Assembly: GCA_947504205.1 (NCBI GenBank)
Contig: CANNGL010000002.1
Coordinates: forward strand, 1 to 64,000
Source: an uncultured Litoreibacter sp.
Lineage (GTDB): Bacteria > Pseudomonadota > Alphaproteobacteria > Rhodobacterales > Rhodobacteraceae
DNA length: 64,000 bases
Direction of reading: 5' to 3'
Shown here: positions 9,033 to 18,837 of the stretch, piece after piece
Numbering within the stretch: position 1 is the stretch's first letter
Layout: every line of letters begins with the position of its first letter
The notes under the pieces: generated by a model
Database searches by the model: none
What the model was told of the DNA's origin: nothing
Seen by the model: only the letters and a program-made list of their open reading frames with translations
Made by a program: the position numbers and the translations under genes

Positions 9033-11955
9033 GCGCGCGCCCTCCTTCTGGATCGAAAAACACTGGAGAACATATCTCGACCAATGTTTCGACACCCCTC
9101 AAGTGATCAACCAACTTCAGTTGTTCACCGATCCGGCTCGGGCCATTTCTAACAAATGCCAGCGCCAGTGTGCTGCCCAGCGTCGGCGAGTAGCAAATTG
9201 AGCTTGTGTATCCCTGTTGATGTTCGCGCGTCGGCTCAGCATCCGGGGCAAACAGGAAGGCACCAGCATTCATCTCTTTCACCGATCCGACGGGTTTCAG
9301 GCCGACAAGCCTGTCCCGATCTTCAGAAATCAATGCAGATCGGGCAGCGGCCGTCTTACCAATGCAATCTTTCTTCGGCGAAATCATTCGCTCCATACCG
9401 ATGTCGAACGCGGTCACGCGGCCATGAATCTCAGCATGCGTAATGAACCCTTTTTCGATCCTGAGCACGTTAAGCGCCTCCATGCCGTAGGCACCCCCTT
9501 CCAGAGCGTCCGCTTGCGCTACAAGCAACTCAAACAGGCTCTCGCCATAACGCGAAGGAACGGCAATTTCGTAGGCGTGTTCGCCCGAGAACGAGATACG
9601 GAACAGCCGACCGTTGATACCACCAAGAGCCACTTCGCCACATGACATGAACGGAAAACTGCTGTTGTCGATCTCCTCGTCGAGAATCGAATTGAGCAAG
9701 CTGCGCGCTTGAGGCCCGGCCACGGCAAATTGCGCCCATTGCTCCGTTACCGAAATAAAGTTCACGTCCAGATCGGGTCGCAATACCTGACTGACGAACT
9801 CAAGATGCCGCATCACTTGCCCTGCGGCAGCCGTAGTCGTCGTCATGACGAAATGATCCGGAGCAAGGCGCGCAGTGGTGCCATCATCCATAACGAAACC
9901 GTCTTCGCGCAGCATAAGCCCGTAACGAACACGTCCCGTCTTCAGCGTCGAAAACGTATTGGTGTAGACGAAATCCAGAAATTCTGCGGCGCCCGGTCCC
10001 TGAATGTCGATCTTGCCCAAGGTCGAGACGTCACAAACGCCGACCGCATTGCGCACATAACCCACTTCCCTGTCACAGCTCTGGCGCCAATGGGTCTCGC
10101 CTGCAGCCGGGAAATAACTGGGCCGATACCAAAGACCCGCTTCGATCATCGGCGCCTCGCGGTCCACACTTACATCATGTGATGTAGTGAAACGTTGAGG
10201 TGCGAAACCATCGCCTTGCGCATATGCCCCCATCGCGGCAATCGAGACCGGCGTATAGGGCGGTCGAAAGGTTGTCGTCCCGGTATCCGGGATTGTTCGC
10301 CCGGTCGCGTCGGCCAATACGGCCAGTGCGTTGACGTTGGAGTTCTTGCCTTGATCCGGCGCCATTCCTTGCGTCGTGTAACGCTTCATGTGCTCTACCG
10401 AGCGGAAATTTTCCTGCGCCGCCAAATGCACGTCCTTGACCGTCACGTCGTTCTGGAAATCCAACCAGGCGCGGCCCTTGCCCGGCACGGCCCAAAGCGG
10501 TGATATCACGGTGGGTGCATCCTCCGCTTCAGGACAGTTGGGCGCGCGTGTCTTAAGACCAAGGGTTTTCAAAACCTCCTTCGCCCGGAAAATACCGGAT
10601 TTCAGGCAAGCCTTGGTTGAAAAGCTTCCGCCCGCGGCTCCCGCGACTTCTAGGCCCGGAACCATGCCCGGTATCGGTATGAACGCTGCAATGTTTTCGT
10701 TCCATTGCGGTCGTCCGCCCAAATGACAGGTCAAATGCACCGTCGGGTTCCATCCCCCTGAGATCCCAAGACAATCTGCATCGATCTGCAATGGATTTCC
10801 GCCACGATCAATGCGAATGGCATCGACACCACGACGTCCAATGACATCAGTAACAACGGCGCCTCGATAGATCGGAAAGTCGCCCGAGACCGTGCTATCG
10901 GCGCGACTGTCGATTACAGCCGACACCGTCACACCCGCCTCTTGCAGGTCTTTCGCCGTGTGGAAACAGTCGTCGTTATTGCCGAAAACGGCGACCTTAC
11001 GGCCCGGCGAAACCCCATATCGATTGACATAACCGCGCACAGCCGATGCCATCATAACGCCCGGCCGATCATTGTTACGAAACGCGATGGGGCGCTCCAT
11101 CGCGCCCGCAGCGTACACACAGCTTTTAGCGACTATCCGCCAAAACGTCTCAAGCGGTGCTGCGCCCGGCACCGCGACATGGTGTGAGACACGTTCCAGT
11201 GCGCCATAGGTTCCACCGTCATAAGCGCCAGTCACAGTTGTTCGCTTCATCAAACGAACGTTCTCCATATCAGCCAACTCACTGATTTTCGCTTTGGCCC
11301 AATCCGCACAGGGCATGCCGCCAATGTCATGAATCTCGGAGTTCAACCGGCCGCCAAACCTGAAATCCTCTTCGCAGAGGATCACGTCGGCCCCGGCCTT
11401 GGCTGCGGTCACCGCCGCCATGATCCCCGCAGGACCAGACCCGACAACCAAGACATCGCAATGCGCAAAGGCCTTGTCATATCTGTCGGTGTTGTGCGCC
11501 ATTGAGAGCGAACCCAACCCAGCCGCCCGGCGAATAAAAGGCTCATACACCTTTTCCCAAAAGCTCTTGGGCCACATAAAGGTTTTGTAATAAAATCCAG
11601 CGCCCAACCAAGGCGACAGTAGATCATTCAGCTCCAGCATGTCCCAATTGAGCGAGCCCCAGTAGTTCTGAGCGCGTGCATCCAACCCACCGTGCAATTC
11701 CTGCATGGTCATCCGCACATTCGGTGTGATCTGATCGCCTTTGTGCAGCTCGACCAAGCCGTTCGGCTCCTGAGAGCCGTCCGACATCAAACCTCGCGGT
11801 CGGTGATATTTGAAGCTGCGCCCAACCAATCTCACGTCATTGGCCAGCAGCGCAGAGGCCAAGGTATCCCCCTCAAATCCTGAGTAGGATCGGCCTTGGA
11901 ACCTGAACAAAATCTCTTTTTCGCGGTTGATCTGCCCGCCAGCGCTCAGCCTCAT
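9025..11955 (-). CDS. soxA: Sarcosine oxidase alpha subunit
   Basis: Large subunit (976 residues) of the four-subunit sarcosine oxidase. The N-terminal part resembles a 2Fe-2S-like/NAD-site module. A Rossmann segment VVGSGPAGIMAAVTAAKAG lies around residues 170-190, and a C-terminal aminomethyltransferase (GcvT-like) domain spans about residue 590 to the end, where tetrahydrofolate accepts the methyl group as 5,10-methylene-THF. The order B-D-A-G on one strand with 4-bp overlap to soxD is the classical operon. It ties into one-carbon metabolism from glycine betaine degradation. Confidence 0.97.
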   Translation of the reverse strand: MRLSAGGQINREKEILFRFQGRSYSGFEGDTLASALLANDVRLVGRSFKYHRPRGLMSDGSQEPNGLVELHKGDQITPNVRMTMQELHGGLDARAQNYWGSLNWDMLELNDLLSPWLGAGFYYKTFMWPKSFWEKVYEPFIRRAAGLGSLSMAHNTDRYDKAFAHCDVLVVGSGPAGIMAAVTAAKAGADVILCEEDFRFGGRLNSEIHDIGGMPCADWAKAKISELADMENVRLMKRTTVTGAYDGGTYGALERVSHHVAVPGAAPLETFWRIVAKSCVYAAGAMERPIAFRNNDRPGVMMASAVRGYVNRYGVSPGRKVAVFGNNDDCFHTAKDLQEAGVTVSAVIDSRADSTVSGDFPIYRGAVVTDVIGRRGVDAIRIDRGGNPLQIDADCLGISGGWNPTVHLTCHLGGRPQWNENIAAFIPIPGMVPGLEVAGAAGGSFSTKACLKSGIFRAKEVLKTLGLKTRAPNCPEAEDAPTVISPLWAVPGKGRAWLDFQNDVTVKDVHLAAQENFRSVEHMKRYTTQGMAPDQGKNSNVNALAVLADATGRTIPDTGTTTFRPPYTPVSIAAMGAYAQGDGFAPQRFTTSHDVSVDREAPMIEAGLWYRPSYFPAAGETHWRQSCDREVGYVRNAVGVCDVSTLGKIDIQGPGAAEFLDFVYTNTFSTLKTGRVRYGLMLREDGFVMDDGTTARLAPDHFVMTTTTAAAGQVMRHLEFVSQVLRPDLDVNFISVTEQWAQFAVAGPQARSLLNSILDEEIDNSSFPFMSCGEVALGGINGRLFRISFSGEHAYEIAVPSRYGESLFELLVAQADALEGGAYGMEALNVLRIEKGFITHAEIHGRVTAFDIGMERMISPKKDCIGKTAAARSALISEDRDRLVGLKPVGSVKEMNAGAFLFAPDAEPTREHQQGYTSSICYSPTLGSTLALAFVRNGPSRIGEQLKLVDHLRGVETLVEICSPVFFDPEGGRARG

Positions 11956-12221
11956 TTCACTGCCCTTGCCACCGTTTCGGCCAACGCCACGGACCTGATC
12001 TCATGGGTACTCATGTTCCGCTCAACCACCAGCCACGCACCGCAACCGGCTTCGTGTTGCCAAAGCTCCGGTCCTAGGCCGGTCGGATTATCCCGGAGAT
12101 GCAAGTAACGATGCATGGCCTGATGATCCTGCTCTTGCGGACGGCGCATGTAGTCATCTGATCCCATATAGTAGAACTCGCGCCGATCACGCTTGCCACA
12201 GAGCGGACAGTTGATACGCAT
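11952..12221 (-). CDS. soxD: Sarcosine oxidase delta subunit
   Basis: An 89-residue zinc-binding delta subunit. It begins MRINCPLCGKRDRREFYYMG with the C-P-L-C pair, and has further metal-ligand candidates in the EAGCGAW and THEI segments. Length and motifs match the family. It overlaps soxA by 4 bp and follows soxB by 12 bp. The delta subunit stabilises the alpha-beta-gamma complex. Confidence 0.96.
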   Translation of the reverse strand: MRINCPLCGKRDRREFYYMGSDDYMRRPQEQDHQAMHRYLHLRDNPTGLGPELWQHEAGCGAWLVVERNMSTHEIRSVALAETVARAVK

Positions 12222-12233
12222 CTCTCCCCTCCC

Positions 12234-13484
12234 CTAGTGCAGATTGTGCTGCGATCCAGTGCCTTCTTCATCCATAAGGTCACCGGTTTCAAAACGTTCG
12301 AATGTATGGCGTTCCGCCACTTCATGCGGACGATCTTCGGCCATCAGATGCGCCATACACCAGCCCGAGGCAGGCACCGCCTTGAAGCCGCCATAGCACC
12401 AACCGCAATCCATATAGAGGCCGTCAATCTCGGTCCGATCGATGATGAAGGACCCGTCCGGCGTCATGTCCATGATCCCGCCCCATGATCGCAAAACCTT
12501 TGCTTTGCCTATTGCGGGCATCAGCGTCATGGCGGCCTCCATCACATGTTCCATCATCGGCAGATTGCCCCGTTGGGCATAAGATGCGTAAAAATCCAGA
12601 TCGCCACCAAAGACCAAACCACCTTTGTCGGACTGGCTGATATAGAAGTGCCCCATTCCAAAACTGATAACGTTGTCGATGGTGGGTTTCAGCCCTTCCG
12701 AAACAAAGGCCTGCAATATATGGCTTTCTACTGGTATCTTCAGACCGGCCATCGCAGCCACTTGGCCAGATCGACCCGCCGTGACGATGCCCACCCGTTT
12801 TGCCCGGATGGGACCGCGCGAGGTTTGAACACCTGTGACACGCCCACCCTCAATATCGATGCCGCTCACCTCACAGTTCTGGATGATATCGACGCCCTGG
12901 CTATCTGCGCCGCGCGCATATCCCCACGCCACCGCGTCGTGGCGTGCGGAGCCACCGCGGGGATGATAAAGCCCGCCATAGATGGGGAACCGTGTATTCT
13001 CAAAATCAATGAATGGTGCGTGTTGACGCACACCGTCCGGGCTTAGCAAGATTGCATCGTCACCTTGATTGACCATCATGTTGCCGCGCCGTGCAAAGGC
13101 GTCACGCTGACCGTCTGAGTGAAACAGGTTAATGATCCCGCGTTGCGACATCATTGCATTGTAGTTGAGTTCTTGCTCAAGCCCCTCCCACAGCTTCAGG
13201 GAATGGCTGTAAAACTCTGAATTTCCGGGCAAAAAATAATTCGCGCGCACAATAGTCGTGTTACGCCCGACATTACCGCCGCCAATGTAGCCCTTCTCCA
13301 GCACAGCAACATTGGTGATGCCGTGGTTCTTCGCCAGGTAGTAGGCTGTAGACAACCCATGCCCGCCGCCGCCAATAATGATCACATCGTATTCGGCTTT
13401 CGGCTCTGGATCACGCCAAGCGGGACGCCAACCCTTGTTACCCGTCAGACCTTCTTTGAAAACACGAAAGGCATTGTATCCCAT
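12234..13484 (-). CDS. soxB: Sarcosine oxidase beta subunit
   Basis: Flavin-binding catalytic subunit (416 residues) of the glycine oxidase/DAO superfamily. The FAD site IIIGGGGHGLSTAYYLAK is at about residues 36-53, with the RNTTIVRANY active-site segment about 40 residues later and a C-terminal GWCYGGFKAVPASGW FAD loop. It is the first gene of soxBDAG. There is no glyA, folD or purU in the immediate neighbourhood, unlike some other sox clusters. Confidence 0.97.
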   Translation of the reverse strand: MGYNAFRVFKEGLTGNKGWRPAWRDPEPKAEYDVIIIGGGGHGLSTAYYLAKNHGITNVAVLEKGYIGGGNVGRNTTIVRANYFLPGNSEFYSHSLKLWEGLEQELNYNAMMSQRGIINLFHSDGQRDAFARRGNMMVNQGDDAILLSPDGVRQHAPFIDFENTRFPIYGGLYHPRGGSARHDAVAWGYARGADSQGVDIIQNCEVSGIDIEGGRVTGVQTSRGPIRAKRVGIVTAGRSGQVAAMAGLKIPVESHILQAFVSEGLKPTIDNVISFGMGHFYISQSDKGGLVFGGDLDFYASYAQRGNLPMMEHVMEAAMTLMPAIGKAKVLRSWGGIMDMTPDGSFIIDRTEIDGLYMDCGWCYGGFKAVPASGWCMAHLMAEDRPHEVAERHTFERFETGDLMDEEGTGSQHNLH

Positions 13485-13597
13485 GCCCGATCTCTCCCGC
13501 GATTGGTCACGGCGTATTCAGACATGAAAACGGACGGGAGTTAAAGGTCCCGCCCGACATTGATTTTTCTATTTACGACCCTCGGAGCAGGTAGCGT

Positions 13598-14230
13598 TTA
13601 GATACCGCTACCGTCACCCTCATCGTCGATATCGCCAGCGCCACCTGTGCCGGTTGGTTCATCGGTTTTCACCAGAGTTGGCGCGAAGCGAGGGCGAGTA
13701 ACCATGACGTTTTCAAAGATCTGATTGTCGATGCCAACGCGGAAAACCGGTTGGTAGAAGACAAAGCTCTCAGTGACCACGACCGTTTCATCATCACCCA
13801 TGACCGGGATCCAGGTGCTGTCGGAGTCAATATTGGCCTGGGTCAACTTGGGCTTGTCACCCGTGCTCCATGACCAATCGACGCGATATTTGTTGCTTGC
13901 AGTTGAGTCTTCATCATAGCGAATGAGCGTTACGCGCATCTTCGGTTCGGCGAAACTGTTGACCAGAAAGTCCATCGTGTCGTGCAAACCATCAAGATAA
14001 GGTTCGTCGATGGTTTCCTGACGCGAAATGATATCGCTGATCGTATAAGTCGCCTTCATTGCCAGCGTTTTGTTCCGAAAGGCATCGAACCAAACGAACG
14101 AGGCACAATACATCGCGGCAAGTGCTGGCATGATGATAACCGCCTCAACGGCGACCGAGCCACGATCATCGCGCAACCAGCGCGCGGCATCTCGAACACA
14201 TAGCGTTGCGTATTTCATACGTGCAAACAT
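13598..14230 (-). CDS. TadE/TadF-like pilus assembly protein
   Basis: A 210-residue membrane protein with an N-terminal TadE-like segment: a basic stretch, then DDRGSVAVEAVIIMPALAAMYCASFVWF. The Glu preceding a hydrophobic helix resembles the pseudopilin processing site. The remainder is periplasmic, ending in a Gly/Asp-rich tail. It overlaps the preceding tadE-like gene by 1 bp and forms a unit with the VWA-domain TadG homologue, so it is probably the TadF-position member. The other tad genes (tadA, B, C, Z, cpaB) are not in this window. Confidence 0.82.
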   Translation of the reverse strand: MFARMKYATLCVRDAARWLRDDRGSVAVEAVIIMPALAAMYCASFVWFDAFRNKTLAMKATYTISDIISRQETIDEPYLDGLHDTMDFLVNSFAEPKMRVTLIRYDEDSTASNKYRVDWSWSTGDKPKLTQANIDSDSTWIPVMGDDETVVVTESFVFYQPVFRVGIDNQIFENVMVTRPRFAPTLVKTDEPTGTGGAGDIDDEGDGSGI

Positions 14231-14766
14231 TACTTAGGCTCCTGTGCAAAGGCCGAACGTGCAACAAGTTGCATACGGCCACTTGGGTCGGTTTCTAGGA
14301 TCGCACCAAGACCAAATGTTGGATAAAGCGGATCAACAACGAAGCAGGCCCGGATAAACATCAGATCGTTTTGCTGACCGTTCGAGAAGGTCACAACCGG
14401 TTCGGCCGTTTCATTGCGGTCAATACATGTCGCCAACCCGTCAGGCATCAGCCAACTGCCCGTGTCGACAACACGCATTTCCACAAGCAAACTCTGGTCG
14501 CACTCTTTCAGAACTGCAGCCTTCTCGCAGATATTGTCGCGGATATCTTCCTTCGTGAAAGTCTGCCCGGTGCTCAAACGGATCTCGCGCATCGTGACGT
14601 CCAACGCGTGCTCCAGCATGGTTAGCCGGATCGTTGCCATCCCAAGCTCGAAGATTGACACGAAGAGCAGCAGGAAGACCGGCACAACGATCACAAACTC
14701 AACCGTTGCGTTGCCATCCTCTTTCCGCCGGAACCAGCGAGGTAGCAGTTTTGAAAGAACTTTCAT
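14230..14766 (-). CDS. TadE-like pseudopilin/pilus assembly protein
   Basis: 178 residues. The N-terminal RRKEDGNATVEFVIVVPVFLLLFVSIFELGM segment is the TadE domain, with a Glu at the fifth position after the predicted processing Gly and a single transmembrane helix. The rest is periplasmic, with several cysteines. It sits between the VWA protein (17 bp upstream) and the TadF-like gene. Likely role: minor pseudopilin of the Flp/Tad pilus for surface attachment. Confidence 0.87.
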   Translation of the reverse strand: MKVLSKLLPRWFRRKEDGNATVEFVIVVPVFLLLFVSIFELGMATIRLTMLEHALDVTMREIRLSTGQTFTKEDIRDNICEKAAVLKECDQSLLVEMRVVDTGSWLMPDGLATCIDRNETAEPVVTFSNGQQNDLMFIRACFVVDPLYPTFGLGAILETDPSGRMQLVARSAFAQEPK

Positions 14767-14783
14767 CGTTACATTCCCCGCGC

Positions 14784-16463
14784 TTAGTGTGTCAGTTTCA
14801 GACGTTGGATTGTCTTGGCGATAGCGTTGAACGCGTCAGAGATTTCAGTCCCTTCAACCCGGAAGAAGTTGCTCTCCGATGTTGCACAGTTGCGCATGAT
14901 ATTCGCTGAGCTGTCGCTGATTTCAAAGCCGATGGAGAAGATCACCATCGCGTTGCTTTTTGCGGCATCACAAGTGTCATCCAATCGGTTGTTCTTCTCG
15001 GACTGGTTGACTTGGTCAGTGACCTTGTTCCGCCATTCCCAGTAATCGTTGGAATTCCAGTTCTGCGCATAGTGGTGGTAGTATGCATTGTACCGCGTGC
15101 TCACCATGTTCCACAACTCGGGCCAGCTCAGGCGTTTTGCCTTACTCTGGTTCGGGTCGTGGTTGTAGTTCTGTGGGTGATCGTCCCAATAGTCATCATC
15201 AGCGCCGTCGCCATTATTGTCCCAGGTGTACATATCCGAGATGTAGAAGTCGGCATTGCTGTAGAACTGACCGCCATGTGAGTTGCCGCTATTGCCCTTC
15301 CATTCAAGGACCGAAAGCCAAGTGGATTCTTCATCCAACCATACATTGGACGGACCATCTTTATAATCGTCATCCAGCGTATATTGGGTGGTGTTCACAC
15401 CGTCAGTCATGACAACGATCACCTTGATCGCATCATCATCAGTATATGGGCGAGGACGGTCGACGAAGACCGGGTCTACACCCGATACCTTGCTGACAAT
15501 CCCGTTTGCGGATGGGTCCAGCAGGCCAGCCCCCCAACGCATACCCACGTCGATGGACGTGTTGCCACCAGCCGTTAGGGCATCAATTTTGTTCTTCAGA
15601 GCAGTCTTGTCCTGAGAGAACAGCATGATTTCCGAGGAAGACGTCGTCGGACACATAAACAGACGGGACGAGTTGTCGTCTGCTGTTGTGTTCGGGTGGT
15701 TCGAAGAATTCGTATAGAACGGGTCAAAATGCCCAGTCCGCTGATAGGTCGTGTACGAGCCCAAAGTTGTCGATTCGAACTGTGTTTCTGTGAAGTCGAC
15801 GCAGTTGGAATAACTATGTTCTGACGTCACGCTCATCTCATTCAAGATCGCTGCACCAGCATTAACCTGCATGTTGTAGGGAATAATGCTGATCGAAACG
15901 AGATCCTCATTCTGGGCAGTCAGAAGAGTGTCAACAAATTCTTTCGCCGCTGTCTTCAGGTTGGCGAGTTTTCCGTTGCGTCCCATCGATCCTGACACGT
16001 CGAGAACCAGGCTGATCTCAACCTTCTGAACTCGTTCCTCCGCGCCGCCAGCCGCATTTGCTTTCATTGTGTCAATGCCAAGCAGGTTGACGAAGAAGGT
16101 ATTCATCGTGGTGTTGGCGGTCGCCGAAACAGTCCGGTAGTTCAGGCCCTGATCCGGTGTGACGTTCAGATTGTAGTCCTTGACGTCAGACTTCGAGAAG
16201 TAGTCTTCAACCACATCCTCCGGCTGCAAGGGCTGCTGCAAAGCTGCCGCGGCAAGGATCGAACGGTCCAATGTATATTGGATATTCGCGCGTTCGTGCT
16301 CGTAGCGCATGAAGTCGACGGCCATACCGCCTGCGACCAGCATGATAACGAAGATGAACAGACCGAAGATGATCATCGCTCCGTTTTCCTCGCGCACAAA
16401 ACGCTTGGGCGTCGCAGGACGCTCAGTATTTTCGATCAGCCCCAGGCTTTTGTTGTCAGACAT
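14784..16463 (-). CDS. tadG: TadG-like protein with von Willebrand factor A domain
   Basis: 559 residues from MSDNKSLG (16463), chosen because AAGGAAGG lies just upstream; an earlier in-frame start adds 19 residues with no such signal. An N-terminal TadG segment (REENGAMIIFGLFIFVIMLV) anchors it in the inner membrane. A VWA domain follows with a MIDAS motif DVSGSMG and a second VVMTDGVN strand. An unusual Trp/Tyr/His/Asn/Asp-rich stretch lies between these and the C-terminus. It heads the three-gene tad-type unit and probably functions in pilus assembly or adhesion. Confidence 0.88.
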   Translation of the reverse strand: MSDNKSLGLIENTERPATPKRFVREENGAMIIFGLFIFVIMLVAGGMAVDFMRYEHERANIQYTLDRSILAAAALQQPLQPEDVVEDYFSKSDVKDYNLNVTPDQGLNYRTVSATANTTMNTFFVNLLGIDTMKANAAGGAEERVQKVEISLVLDVSGSMGRNGKLANLKTAAKEFVDTLLTAQNEDLVSISIIPYNMQVNAGAAILNEMSVTSEHSYSNCVDFTETQFESTTLGSYTTYQRTGHFDPFYTNSSNHPNTTADDNSSRLFMCPTTSSSEIMLFSQDKTALKNKIDALTAGGNTSIDVGMRWGAGLLDPSANGIVSKVSGVDPVFVDRPRPYTDDDAIKVIVVMTDGVNTTQYTLDDDYKDGPSNVWLDEESTWLSVLEWKGNSGNSHGGQFYSNADFYISDMYTWDNNGDGADDDYWDDHPQNYNHDPNQSKAKRLSWPELWNMVSTRYNAYYHHYAQNWNSNDYWEWRNKVTDQVNQSEKNNRLDDTCDAAKSNAMVIFSIGFEISDSSANIMRNCATSESNFFRVEGTEISDAFNAIAKTIQRLKLTH

Positions 16464-16787
16464 GACACCCTTCCTTGCGCCAGCACGCGCTAATGATCCC
16501 TCAGGACGCAGTTCGTCCAATCGGCATATGATATTTATACTGTGGCGAGATTTGGGCGGTTTTCAGCTGGTTTGGGGCACATTAACCGCAATTTTGGAAT
16601 AACTTATCTAACATCTTAACGACTGTTTCAGGATCAGCACCAATAGTTCTGGAATCAGCCGAAACCCCATGAATTGAACAACCAATCATTAAAAAATGCT
16701 TACGGATTCGCAGGATGCGGCTAGTCTGACTGCAGTCGCATCGGAAATTAACCTTCTTCTTGTCGATGCCCTACCAAGGAATGTTAA
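16464..16787. other. Divergent intergenic region tadG/gdhA
   Basis: 324 bp, AT-richer than the flanking genes, carrying outward promoters for tadG (minus) and the dehydrogenase (plus). AAGGAATG lies 8 nt before the gdhA ATG. I see no extra gene and no strong inverted repeat. Confidence 0.6.
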
Positions 16788-18218
16788 ATGAAACAAAACT
16801 CCGAACCATCTTTCCGCGACAGTGTGAACATGATGTTCAGCCGTGCTGTCAAACTCATGGATTTGCCCCCCGGTCTCGAGGAAAAAATCCGTGTTTGTAA
16901 CGCGACCTATACAGTGCGCTTCGGGGTGCGATTGCGGGGGCAAATTCAGACATTCACCGGTTATCGGGCGGTTCATTCCGAACACATGGAGCCTGTCAAA
17001 GGCGGCATCCGTTATGCCTCCAGCGTGAACCAAGATGAAGTCGAAGCGCTTGCAGCGCTGATGACCTTCAAATGCGCCTTGGTTGAAACACCGTTTGGCG
17101 GCTCCAAGGGTGGATTGTGCATTGATCCGCGCGAGTGGGACGAACATGAATTGGAACAGATCACCCGCCGCTTCGCTTATGAGTTAGCCAAGCGCGACCT
17201 TATTCATCCCTCCCAAAATGTCCCTGCGCCTGACATGGGCACGGGCGAGCGGGAAATGGCGTGGATCGCTGACCAATATGCCCGGATGAACACGACCGAC
17301 ATCAACTCGCGCGCCTGCGTGACCGGTAAGCCCATCAATGCCGGCGGCATTCAAGGGCGGACGGAGGCCACTGGCCGTGGCGTTGAATACGCCCTTCAGG
17401 AGTTCTTCCGCCATCCAGAAGACATTGCGAAAGCGGGCATGTCCGGCGATCTGGACGGCAAGCGCGTTATTGTTCAGGGCCTCGGGAATGTGGGCTACCA
17501 CGCCGCAAAGTTCCTAAGCGAAGACGATGGCTCAAAGGTCACCGGCGTGATCGAACGCGATGGTGCCATCGTCAACGAAGAGGGGATCGACGTCGAAGAA
17601 TTGCGGCATTGGATCGCGACACATGGCGGCGTCGCCAACTATCCCGAAGGCACGTTTGTCGAGGACGGCAGTTTGGTCTTGGAGCACGAGTGCGACATCC
17701 TGATCCCGGCGGCGCTTGAAGGCGTGATCCACCTTGGGAATGCAGCAAACATCAAAGCTCCATTGATCATCGAGGCCGCAAATGGCCCGGTTACGGCCGG
17801 CGCCGATGAAATCCTGCGCAAGAAAGGCACCGTGATCATTCCTGATCTATACGCCAACGCTGGTGGTGTGACGGTGTCCTATTTCGAATGGGTCAAGAAC
17901 CTCAGTCACATTCGCTTTGGCCGTATGGAAAAACGTCAGGAAGAAGCGCAACACCTGTTGTTGGTCAGCGAATTGGAACGTCTGTCTGCCGACAAGGAGT
18001 TGGGTTGGGAGCTTAGCAAGAACTTCAAGGACAAGTTCTTGCGTGGTGCGGGCGAACTTGAGTTGGTCCGCTCAGGCCTCGATGACACGATGCGCACAGC
18101 CTATCAGGCCATGCGTGAGGTTTGGCACGACCGCGATCAGGTCGAAGATTTGCGCATTGCCGGATATCTGGTGTCAATCGACAGGATTGCTTCAAGCTAC
18201 CGCGCAAAGGGCCTCTAG
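16788..18218 (+). CDS. gdhA: Glutamate dehydrogenase (Glu/Leu/Phe/Val family)
   Basis: NAD(P)-dependent interconversion of glutamate and 2-oxoglutarate plus ammonia, in the cytosol. 476 residues: the substrate domain has PVKGGIRY, the catalytic-lysine region TFKCALVETPFGGSKGG, and NVPAPDMGT. The Rossmann domain contains RVIVQGLGNVG. The C-terminal part is typical of the larger bacterial and mitochondrial-type enzymes rather than the 450-residue E. coli type. It is monocistronic on the plus strand. Cofactor preference cannot be read with certainty. Confidence 0.95.
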   Translation: MKQNSEPSFRDSVNMMFSRAVKLMDLPPGLEEKIRVCNATYTVRFGVRLRGQIQTFTGYRAVHSEHMEPVKGGIRYASSVNQDEVEALAALMTFKCALVETPFGGSKGGLCIDPREWDEHELEQITRRFAYELAKRDLIHPSQNVPAPDMGTGEREMAWIADQYARMNTTDINSRACVTGKPINAGGIQGRTEATGRGVEYALQEFFRHPEDIAKAGMSGDLDGKRVIVQGLGNVGYHAAKFLSEDDGSKVTGVIERDGAIVNEEGIDVEELRHWIATHGGVANYPEGTFVEDGSLVLEHECDILIPAALEGVIHLGNAANIKAPLIIEAANGPVTAGADEILRKKGTVIIPDLYANAGGVTVSYFEWVKNLSHIRFGRMEKRQEEAQHLLLVSELERLSADKELGWELSKNFKDKFLRGAGELELVRSGLDDTMRTAYQAMREVWHDRDQVEDLRIAGYLVSIDRIASSYRAKGL

Positions 18219-18229
18219 ATAAGAAAACT

Positions 18230-18260
18230 CAACGGAGCCTGCGTTTGCCACGCTCCGTTG
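18230..18260 (-). terminator. Terminator between gdhA and a membrane-protein gene
   Basis: A perfect 9-bp stem (18230-18238 with 18252-18260) with a 13-nt loop. The minus-strand reading is followed by AGTTTTCTT, so it best serves the minus gene at 18281, but it may also stop gdhA transcription. Confidence 0.65.
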
Positions 18261-18280
18261 ATCCCAAAGCTGGTCTTAGA

Positions 18281-18772
18281 CTAACCATCTCCTTCTGAAG
18301 CGTCGCGCTGCGCCAGGAGCGCGCTGAGCGTATCCGCCATCATCTTCGCATGAGCCGGTTGCGTCACGCCGCCGACGCCCAAACGCTTTCCAACCCGCCA
18401 CCACATACCCGGAGACCAGCCAGCTGGCGCGGGTTCTTTCAGGCGAACCAGAAAGCCGTTGGACGGCTTGAATGCAAACATGCCTCGATCGCAGGCCGCG
18501 ATATCTTCCATTGCCGCAATTACCGAGCCGTCCGACTGAACAAGGCCTTTATCACTCAACTCTATGGTGTAGGCCGTGCCCTGCCACATAAAATATCCCA
18601 TGACCAAAGACCCTACCCCGACGCCAAGCAGAACAAAGGTCCAAATGAATTCTGCAGGTGGACGAGCCGCCGCCAGATAAAGCAGCAGGAAGCCCAGTGC
18701 GAGCAACACCCCGGTCCCCATCATACGGCGTGGGGTAGATGCGTTCAAAACCGCATAGCTTTCAGTAGACAT
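18281..18772 (-). CDS. Hypothetical two-helix membrane protein
   Basis: 163 residues with two hydrophobic helices (about residues 17-36 and 42-64) followed by a soluble C-terminal domain (IELSDKGLVQSDGSVIAAMEDIAA) that resembles small PH-like or DUF-type membrane proteins in Rhodobacteraceae. I do not recognise a specific family. It is transcribed with the dehydrogenase gene 65 bp upstream and ends before a good terminator. Confidence 0.75.
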   Translation of the reverse strand: MSTESYAVLNASTPRRMMGTGVLLALGFLLLYLAAARPPAEFIWTFVLLGVGVGSLVMGYFMWQGTAYTIELSDKGLVQSDGSVIAAMEDIAACDRGMFAFKPSNGFLVRLKEPAPAGWSPGMWWRVGKRLGVGGVTQPAHAKMMADTLSALLAQRDASEGDG

Positions 18773-18837
18773 GGCAAGGGGCCTCCGAGGTAGACCCGAC
18801 CTGCTCTAGCCTGACCAACGACGCAATGCCAGTGCTT